NCBI RefSeq assembly: GCF_024622975.1
Contig: NZ_JANJZT010000010.1
Span: 1 to 64,000, forward strand
Reading direction: 5' to 3'
DNA: 64,000 nt
Source: Blautia caecimuris
GTDB lineage: Bacteria > Bacillota > Clostridia > Lachnospirales > Lachnospiraceae
The position numbers were made by a program, and so were the translations under genes. The notes under the pieces were generated by a model, which saw only the letters and a program-made list of their open reading frames with translations, searched no databases and was not told the DNA's origin. Shown in pieces: positions 58,322-64,000 of this stretch (the stretch's first letter is position 1; each line of letters opens with the position of its first letter).

Positions 58322-59704
58322 ATGAAAAAAAAGAAGCATATCATCTCCAGGGTCCTGCCGGGAAGTATTGCCCAGGAACTGGAGCTTGAGCCGGGAGATA
58401 TCCTGGCTGCCATAAATGACACTCCGGTGGAGGATGTTTTTGATTATCGTTATCTGATGAACGATGAATTTGTGACACTTCTCATTGAAAAAGCAGACGG
58501 CGAGCTGTGGGAACTGGAAGTGGAAAAAGAATATGAGGAAGATCTGGGGATCGAGTTTGAAAACGGGCTTATGGATGAGTACCGCTCCTGCACCAACCGC
58601 TGTATTTTCTGCTTTATTGATCAGATGCCTCCGGGAATGAGAGAAACTCTTTATTTTAAGGATGACGATTCCAGACTTTCTTTTCTTCAGGGAAATTATG
58701 TGACTCTGACAAATATGAGCCAGAAGGATATTGACCGGATCATTCAGTACCGTCTGGAGCCTATTAATGTTTCGTTTCAGACAATGAATCCTGAGCTTCG
58801 CTGCAAAATGCTTCATAACCGCTTTGCAGGAGAGGCTCTTTTAAAGGCAGACCAGCTTTATGAGGCCGGGATTACCATGAACGGTCAGATCGTTCTCTGT
58901 AAGGGCGTCAATGATGGAAAAGAACTGGAATTCAGTCTGGAAAAGCTTTCTGCATATGCGCCTGTGCTTCAGAGCGTGTCCGTGGTTCCGGTAGGACTTT
59001 CAAAGTTTCGTCAGGGCCTGTATCCTCTGGAGCCTTTTAAGAAAGAGGATGCGGTAAAGGTTCTGGAGCAGATTCACCGCTGGCAGGAAAAAATGTTCCG
59101 GGAGCATGGGATCCATTTTGTACATGCGTCTGATGAATGGTATCTCCTTGCGGAACAGGAGCTTCCGGAAGAGGAGCGCTATGACGGATATCTTCAGCTG
59201 GAAAACGGAGTGGGAATGCTGAGACTTCTGGAAACGGAGGTGCGCAGCGCAGTGGATGCCCGTCCGGGAGATGACAGAGCGGCGGAAATGACCATTGCCA
59301 CAGGAAAGCTTGCGGGCCCGTATCTGGAAAAGTGTGTAAAAATGATACAGAAAAAATATCCGAATATAAAGATTCGTGTAAAGGTGATCACCAATAACTT
59401 TTTCGGGGAGCTGATCACAGTTTCAGGACTGATCACAGGAACTGATCTGAAAGAGCAGCTTGCAGGTCTGGATCTGGGAGAAAGGCTTCTGATCCCCTGT
59501 AATATGCTTCGAAGCGGGGAGGATATTTTCCTTGACGATGTTTCTGTGCGGGAACTGGAAGATGCGCTGGGAACAGAAATTGTAGTTGTAGATGAAAACG
59601 GAGCAGATCTGGTGGCTTCTGTACTGGATGCTCCGGATCATAATAAACAGATAAGGAGACAGATGTATGAGCAAACCAGTAGTAGCCATCGTGGGCAGGC
59701 CTAA
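58322..59704 (+). CDS. DUF512 radical SAM protein with N-terminal PDZ domain
   Basis: 460 residues. PDZ-like domain (about 3-65: [20 protein letters not shown]), then a radical SAM cluster in [19 protein letters not shown] (CxxxCxxC, about 91-98), [19 protein letters not shown] and the C-terminal DUF512. The family is encoded next to der in many Clostridia, cyanobacteria and others, and is suspected of a role in ribosome or GTPase-linked modification; unproven. The ATG at 58322 has GAAAGGG upstream. It overlaps the der start by 38 bases. Confidence 0.9.
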   Translation: MKKKKHIISRVLPGSIAQELELEPGDILAAINDTPVEDVFDYRYLMNDEFVTLLIEKADGELWELEVEKEYEEDLGIEFENGLMDEYRSCTNRCIFCFIDQMPPGMRETLYFKDDDSRLSFLQGNYVTLTNMSQKDIDRIIQYRLEPINVSFQTMNPELRCKMLHNRFAGEALLKADQLYEAGITMNGQIVLCKGVNDGKELEFSLEKLSAYAPVLQSVSVVPVGLSKFRQGLYPLEPFKKEDAVKVLEQIHRWQEKMFREHGIHFVHASDEWYLLAEQELPEEERYDGYLQLENGVGMLRLLETEVRSAVDARPGDDRAAEMTIATGKLAGPYLEKCVKMIQKKYPNIKIRVKVITNNFFGELITVSGLITGTDLKEQLAGLDLGERLLIPCNMLRSGEDIFLDDVSVRELEDALGTEIVVVDENGADLVASVLDAPDHNKQIRRQMYEQTSSSHRGQA

Positions 59705-60992
59705 TGTGGGTAAGTCCACGCTGTTTAATGCGCTTGCCGGAGAGATGATTTCTATTGTAAAAGATACTCCGGGCGTTACAAGAGACAGGATTTATGCAGA
59801 TGTAACATGGCTGGATAAGTCCTTTACCATGATCGATACAGGCGGAATTGAGCCGGAGAGCGGAGATATTATTTTATCTCAGATGAGAGAGCAGGCCCAG
59901 ATCGCCATTGACACTGCGGACGTGATTGTTTTTATTACAGATGTGCAGCAGGGTCTGGTGGATTCTGATGCGAAAGTGGCAGATATGCTCCGCCGCAGCA
60001 AAAAGCCTGTAGTGCTTGTGGTAAATAAGGTGGACAGCCTTCAGAAATATATGATGGATGTTTACGAGTTCTATAATCTGGGAATCGGCGAGCCGATTGC
60101 CATTTCAGCGGCAAACCGTACCGGCCTGGGCGATATGCTGGACGAGGTGGTAAAAGAATTTCCGGAAGACGCAGATACAGAGGAAGAGGATGACATTCCG
60201 AAGATCGCTGTTGTAGGAAAGCCTAATGTAGGAAAGTCATCTCTGATCAATCATCTTCTGGGAGAAGACCGTGTGATCGTTTCTGATATTGCCGGAACCA
60301 CCAGAGATGCAGTTGATGCCAGAGTAAAATGGCAGGGTCGGGATTACATTTTTATTGATACAGCCGGTCTTCGCCGGAAGGGTAAGGTAAAGGAGGAGAT
60401 TGAGCGATACAGCGTGATACGTACAGTAACAGCTGTGGAACGGGCCCATGTGGTAGTGATCGTTATTGACGCTACAGAGGGCGTTACAGAACAGGATGCA
60501 AAAATTGCCGGAATCGCTCATGAAAGAGGCAAGGGCGTGATCATTGCTGTAAATAAATGGGATGCCATTGAAAAGGATGACAAAACCATTTATAAACACA
60601 CCAACCGTATCCGCGAGGTACTGGCATATATGCCTTATGCGGAGCTTGTATTTATTTCCGCAAAAACAGGACAGAGGATCAACCGTCTGTTTGAGACCAT
60701 TGACGCAGTAATCGAAAATCAGACCCTGCGTATCCAGACAGGTGTGCTGAACGAGATTCTTTCAGAGGCCATTGCCATGCAGCAGCCGCCGTCTGACAGA
60801 GGCAAGCGTCTGAAAATTTATTATATGACTCAGGTGGGAGTAAGACCACCGACATTTGTGATCTTTGTCAATGACAGAGAACTGATGCATTTCTCTTATA
60901 CCAGATATCTGGAAAATAAGATCCGTGATGCATTTGGATTCAGAGGAACTTCTCTGAAATTTATTATCCGTCAGCGGGGAGAGAAGGAATAG
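59667..60992 (+). CDS. der: ribosome biogenesis GTPase Der (EngA)
   Basis: 441 residues. Tandem GTPase for 50S maturation. First G domain: [28 protein letters not shown]. Second: [34 protein letters not shown]. The C-terminal KH-like domain ends with RQRGEKE. AAGGAGACAG precedes the ATG, inside the 3' end of the DUF512 gene, so translation is coupled. plsY and gpsA follow in the usual Firmicutes order. Confidence 0.97.
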   Translation: MSKPVVAIVGRPNVGKSTLFNALAGEMISIVKDTPGVTRDRIYADVTWLDKSFTMIDTGGIEPESGDIILSQMREQAQIAIDTADVIVFITDVQQGLVDSDAKVADMLRRSKKPVVLVVNKVDSLQKYMMDVYEFYNLGIGEPIAISAANRTGLGDMLDEVVKEFPEDADTEEEDDIPKIAVVGKPNVGKSSLINHLLGEDRVIVSDIAGTTRDAVDARVKWQGRDYIFIDTAGLRRKGKVKEEIERYSVIRTVTAVERAHVVVIVIDATEGVTEQDAKIAGIAHERGKGVIIAVNKWDAIEKDDKTIYKHTNRIREVLAYMPYAELVFISAKTGQRINRLFETIDAVIENQTLRIQTGVLNEILSEAIAMQQPPSDRGKRLKIYYMTQVGVRPPTFVIFVNDRELMHFSYTRYLENKIRDAFGFRGTSLKFIIRQRGEKE

Positions 60993-61000
60993 GAGCGGTT

Positions 61001-61648
61001 ATGGAGCGTTTGATTTGTCTGGCCATCGGATATGTATGCGGGCTGTTTCAGACTTCTTACATTATCGGAAGGCTTCATAAAACAGATATCAGAGAACACG
61101 GAAGCGGAAATGCAGGAACTACCAATGCCCTGCGTACCTTTGGAAAAAAGGCGGGGATCCTGACACTTCTGGGGGACTGTCTGAAGTGTGTGGCAGCGAT
61201 TGTTCTTGTGCGTGTTTTCCTTGGAAAGACTTATGGAGATATTCTTCCGCTTCTGAGTCTGTATGCGGCGGCGGGCTGTATTCTGGGACATAATTTTCCT
61301 TTTTACCTGAAGTTCCGGGGAGGAAAGGGAATTGCTGCTTCGGTGGGTTTTATCCTTGCCTTTGACTGGAGGATCTTCCTGATATGCGCAGTGATCTTTT
61401 TTGCGCTGTTCTTTACGACCCATTATGTGTCCTTATGCTCTCTGAGTGCTTATCTGGCTGCTTTTGCGGCAATCATCGTTCTGGGTCAGGGAGGGGCCTA
61501 TGGCATGGATGCTTCTCATACCATGGAAATGTATGTGGTTATGGGGCTGCTTACAGCGCTGGCTTTTTTCCGCCACAGAGCAAATATTATGCGGCTGGCA
61601 AAAGGCACAGAGAACCGTGTTTATCTTGGGAAAAAAGATAAAAAATAA
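61001..61648 (+). CDS. plsY: glycerol-3-phosphate acyltransferase PlsY
   Basis: 215 residues. Membrane enzyme that acylates glycerol-3-phosphate from acyl-phosphate, the first step of phosphatidate synthesis. Five to six TM helices with the three signature loops: HGSGNAGTTNALRTFGKK (with the catalytic Ser/Arg region), LGHNFPFYLKFRGGKGIA (glycerol-phosphate site), and the C-terminal FRHRANIMRLAKGTENRV. It starts eight bases after der. gpsA, which supplies its substrate, is next. Confidence 0.96.
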   Translation: MERLICLAIGYVCGLFQTSYIIGRLHKTDIREHGSGNAGTTNALRTFGKKAGILTLLGDCLKCVAAIVLVRVFLGKTYGDILPLLSLYAAAGCILGHNFPFYLKFRGGKGIAASVGFILAFDWRIFLICAVIFFALFFTTHYVSLCSLSAYLAAFAAIIVLGQGGAYGMDASHTMEMYVVMGLLTALAFFRHRANIMRLAKGTENRVYLGKKDKK

Positions 61649-61671
61649 GAAAGGTCAAAAAGGTGGAGAAA

Positions 61672-62682
61672 ATGGCGAAAGTAAGTGTGTTGGGAGCAGG
61701 GAGCTGGGGAACTGCTCTGTCTCTTCTTCTCTGTAAAAACGGCCATGAGGTAACCCTCTGGTCTGCTCTTGAGGACGAAGTGCGTATGCTCTGCGAAAAG
61801 AGAGAGCATGAATCCAAGCTTCCCGGAGTGCGCCTTCCGGAGGATATGAAGATCACTGCAGACCTGGAAGACAGTCTGCAGGATCCGGACGTAGCGGTGC
61901 TGGCAGTGCCGTCTCCTTTTACCAGAAGCACAGCTCACAGAATGGCGCCTTTTGTAAAAAAAGGACAGATCATTGTGAACGTGGCCAAAGGTGTGGAAGA
62001 ACATACTCTGATGACTTTAAGCGAGATCATCAGTGAGGAGATCCCTCAGGCAGACGTCTGTGTTCTGTCAGGTCCAAGCCATGCGGAGGAGGTGGGAAAA
62101 GGTCTTCCTACAACCTGTGTGGTCAGTGCAGAAAAAAGAGAAACTGCAGAATACCTGCAGGGGATCTTTATGAGCCCTGTTTTCCGTGTGTATACCACTC
62201 CGGATATTCTGGGAGTAGAGCTTGGAGGCGCGCTGAAAAACGTGATCGCCCTTGCGGCAGGAACAGCGGACGGTCTGGGATATGGAGATAATACCAAGGC
62301 CGCCCTGATCACCAGAGGCATTGCGGAAATTTCCCGTCTTGGCACCAAAATGGGTGCCAGAGCGGAAACCTTTTACGGCCTTTCGGGAATCGGCGATCTG
62401 ATCGTAACCTGCGCCAGTGTTCACAGCCGTAACAGAAAAGCCGGTTATCTTATGGGAAAAGGCTATACCATGCAGGAAGCCATGGATGAGGTAAAAATGG
62501 TGGTGGAAGGCGTTTATTCTGCAAGAGCGGCAAAAAGTCTTGCTGAGAAATATCAGGTGGAAATGCCGATCATTGAAGAAGTGAACAAAGTGCTTTTTGA
62601 AGACAAGCCTGCCGCAGATGCAGTGCGTGATCTGATGCTCAGGGATAAAAAAGTAGAAACACCCATGCTTCCCTGGCAGTAA
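61672..62682 (+). CDS. gpsA: glycerol-3-phosphate dehydrogenase (NAD(P)+)
   Basis: 336 residues. Reduces dihydroxyacetone phosphate to glycerol-3-phosphate for phospholipids. The N-terminal Rossmann fold VSVLGAGSWGTALSLLLC, AVPSPFTRS, VNVAKGVEE, the GPSHAEEV segment, the catalytic Lys in LGGALKNVIALAAG, and GDLIVTCASVHSRNRKAG. AGGTGGAG precedes the ATG at 61672; a GTG three codons upstream overlaps that site. 23 bases after plsY. Confidence 0.97.
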   Translation: MAKVSVLGAGSWGTALSLLLCKNGHEVTLWSALEDEVRMLCEKREHESKLPGVRLPEDMKITADLEDSLQDPDVAVLAVPSPFTRSTAHRMAPFVKKGQIIVNVAKGVEEHTLMTLSEIISEEIPQADVCVLSGPSHAEEVGKGLPTTCVVSAEKRETAEYLQGIFMSPVFRVYTTPDILGVELGGALKNVIALAAGTADGLGYGDNTKAALITRGIAEISRLGTKMGARAETFYGLSGIGDLIVTCASVHSRNRKAGYLMGKGYTMQEAMDEVKMVVEGVYSARAAKSLAEKYQVEMPIIEEVNKVLFEDKPAADAVRDLMLRDKKVETPMLPWQ

Positions 62683-62760
62683 AACAGTGAGCAGGAAGAA
62701 AAACAGAATTTTGGCTCAGAGGGAAGAGGAAGCCGTCTGAGCTGTATATGAAAAAAAGAA

Positions 62761-62804
62761 GCGCCTGTCCGCAGCTGACATATCAGCTATGGGCAGGCGT
62801 TTCT
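62761..62804. terminator. terminator between gpsA and the aldo/keto reductase gene
   Basis: GCGCCTGTCC (62761) pairs with GGGCAGGCGT (62791) through G-T tolerance, with inner AGCTGA/TCAGCT. It is preceded by AAAAAAAG, which gives a T-run for the minus-strand gene. Confidence 0.75.
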
Positions 62805-62825
62805 GTTAAGCCTGAATGCTCATAG

Positions 62826-63653
62826 TTATAAGGGGATCCCTCTTAAATCTTCCGGAACATGAGAGCTGTGGTAATCCTGGTTCAGAGTATCCAGAAGATC
62901 CATATCCTCCTGGTCAATGGAAAAATCAAAAATTCTTGCATTGGCAGCGATGCGCTCCGGATTGGTTGATTTGGGGATTACGGAAATTCCTTTCTGAACA
63001 GCCCAGCGAAGTCCTACCTGAGCCGGTGTGTGCGCATACTTTGTTCCGAGAACACAGAGAACATCGTGATCCAGATAGGCTCCTCTTGCCAGAGGCGCAT
63101 AGGCCTGTACCTGAATGCCGTTGTCCTGGCAGTAGTCGATCAGTTCTTTCGGATAACACAATGGATGACATTCAATCTGATTTACAGCCGGTACAATGCC
63201 GGATATTTTTTTCAGCTCTTCCAGATTGTGGATGTTAAAGTTGCTGACGCCAATGGAACGGGCGCGCCCGGAGCTTAATATTTTTTCCATTTCCTTCCAT
63301 GTGCTCAGATAACAGCCGGGTACCGGCCAATGAACCAGGTAGAGATCAATGTAATCCAGACCCAGGCGGTCAAGGCTTCTCTGAAATGCTCCGCTTATGT
63401 CACCCAGACGCTGGGCGGTATTCCAGACCTTTGTGGTGATGAAAAGTTCTTTTCTGGAAACGCCGCATCTGGCGATTCCTCTGCCTACGCCTTCTTCGTT
63501 TTTGTAAACGGAAGCAGTATCAACCAGGCGATAGCCGTTCTGCACGGCGCTGATCACGGCATTTTCTGCTTCGTTATCTTCGGTGGCTTTATATACACCC
63601 AGTCCTAAAAGGGGCATTTTCTGATCGTTGTTTAAAAATACAGCGGTTGTCAA
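62826..63653 (-). CDS. aldo/keto reductase
   Basis: 275 residues, a TIM-barrel NADPH-dependent oxidoreductase of the small-carbonyl class. Catalytic tetrad: Asp and Tyr in RLVDTASVYKNE (about 43-54), Lys in ITTKVWN, His in YLVHWPVPG. NADPH-binding KSTNPERIAANA near the C-terminus. Similar to YvgN/2,5-diketo-gluconate reductase-type enzymes; substrate unclear (methylglyoxal or sugars possible). AAGGAGGAACTG precedes the ATG. It stands alone. Confidence 0.93.
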   Translation of the reverse strand: MTTAVFLNNDQKMPLLGLGVYKATEDNEAENAVISAVQNGYRLVDTASVYKNEEGVGRGIARCGVSRKELFITTKVWNTAQRLGDISGAFQRSLDRLGLDYIDLYLVHWPVPGCYLSTWKEMEKILSSGRARSIGVSNFNIHNLEELKKISGIVPAVNQIECHPLCYPKELIDYCQDNGIQVQAYAPLARGAYLDHDVLCVLGTKYAHTPAQVGLRWAVQKGISVIPKSTNPERIAANARIFDFSIDQEDMDLLDTLNQDYHSSHVPEDLRGIPL

Positions 63654-63796
63654 AGCAGTTCCTCCTTGCCTTTGGCCTGTTTCAGACCGATTCCAACATA
63701 TTTGTTTACTCGCATGTATACTATTATACCATATAAATGTGAAAGAAGAACATCAAATTTATTAAATATTTACTACGAAGAGGACAGAGTATATTA

Positions 63797-63860
63797 TGTT
63801 AATAAAAAAACATTAATGTTATAAAAATAACAAAAAAAATAATGTTATAGAAAAATAACA
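63797..63860. promoter_or_regulatory. operator-like A/T-rich repeats near right edge
   Basis: AATGTTAT-A(G)AAA-ATAACA occurs twice (63815-63832 and 63841-63860), each copy containing GTTAT/ATAAC inverted arms, with a related ATGTT/AACAT pair at 63797-63812. It suggests a regulator-binding array in front of the gene to the right. Confidence 0.4.
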
Positions 63861-63923
63861 CAAATATACAGAAGCAGAAGGAAAGATTTCCTGCTATTTT
63901 ATATGAATTTAATGATTATTTCC

Positions 63924-63952
63924 TTGCGTATCCAGGGGGAAAGATGTATAAT
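63924..63952 (+). promoter_or_regulatory. promoter for a gene beyond the window
   Basis: TTGCGT, 17-bp spacer, TATAAT. No ORF starts before the window ends. Confidence 0.6.
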
Positions 63953-64000
63953 AACTATAATTGATAAATTCTTGTCATAAGTCTGCACTTTTTTAAAAAG

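Noticed and set aside
1-64000. CRISPR arrays
   Set aside because: No regularly spaced identical repeats with unique spacers. The tandem repeats at 3946 and the pairs at 37216/37362 do not fit, and there are no cas genes.

Overview
The window looks like chromosome of a spore-forming Gram-positive Clostridia species, most likely a Lachnospiraceae gut anaerobe (Blautia/Mediterraneibacter type; genus not resolvable here). The reasons are the moderate GC, strong AAGGAGG ribosome sites, near-consensus sigma-A promoters with 17-bp spacers, a T-box leader, anaerobic NrdG, a SpoIID homologue with a sigma-E-like promoter, and the rimP-nusA-rnpM-L7Ae-infB-rbfA-nrnA-truB-ribF gene order. Almost every gene is complete, and the window ends fall in intergenic DNA.

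Layout. 0-1.5 kb: a small minus-strand operon (XRE regulator, membrane protein, DUF2007). 1.6-1.9 kb: two identical tRNA-Glu(CUC) genes. 2.0-6.6 kb: topoisomerase IV subunits ParE/ParC separated by a 45-nt in-frame tandem repeat. 6.6-15.1 kb: the large translation/transcription operon from rimP to ribF. 15.1-19.5 kb: Na/Pi transporter, rpsO, pnp. 19.5-28.6 kb: nrdG, dUTPase, DUF1292, exonuclease III, a GH13-like protein lacking the catalytic residues, DUF5662, a GntR-ABC operon with a palindromic operator, DUF362, a nucleotide kinase. 29-35.6 kb: SleB-like hydrolase, thrC, a 6S-RNA-like gene, galM, spoIID, yihY. 35.6-40.5 kb: T-box-controlled pheS and pheT separated by repetitive structured DNA, then a histidine phosphatase. 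40.6-43.4 kb: a MotA/MotB-like two-gene motor with a long coiled-coil tail. 43.5-44.3 kb: a ZIP metal transporter.

44.4-52.4 kb is an AT-richer accessory island inserted between core genes. It begins with an XRE regulator, a frameshifted JAB metalloprotease pseudogene and a Sel1-repeat protein. It continues with the most interesting locus in the window, a probable uncharacterised RiPP (ribosomally made, post-translationally modified peptide) cluster. That cluster holds a 39-codon Cys-containing precursor missed by length-limited gene finding, a long hairpin, a PqqD-like recognition protein, a radical SAM/SPASM enzyme, a membrane coiled-coil protein, a second tiny ORF with a near-perfect ribosome site, a lipoprotein, two further membrane proteins and a subtilisin-type protease.

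52.5-62.7 kb returns to core genes: rplS, lepB (with an unusual Arg at the catalytic Lys position), rbgA, rnhB, yraN (no canonical start codon), pgeF, a long prs variant, a DUF512 radical SAM protein, der, plsY and gpsA. An aldo/keto reductase and an operator-like repeat region close the window.

Functionally the core genes cover ribosome assembly and translation (rimP, infB, rbfA, truB, rpsO, rplS, rbgA, der), RNA decay (pnp, nrnA), phospholipid synthesis (plsY, gpsA) and tRNA charging (pheST). The accessory material lies in 44.4-52.4 kb and possibly the motor pair at 40.7-43.4 kb.
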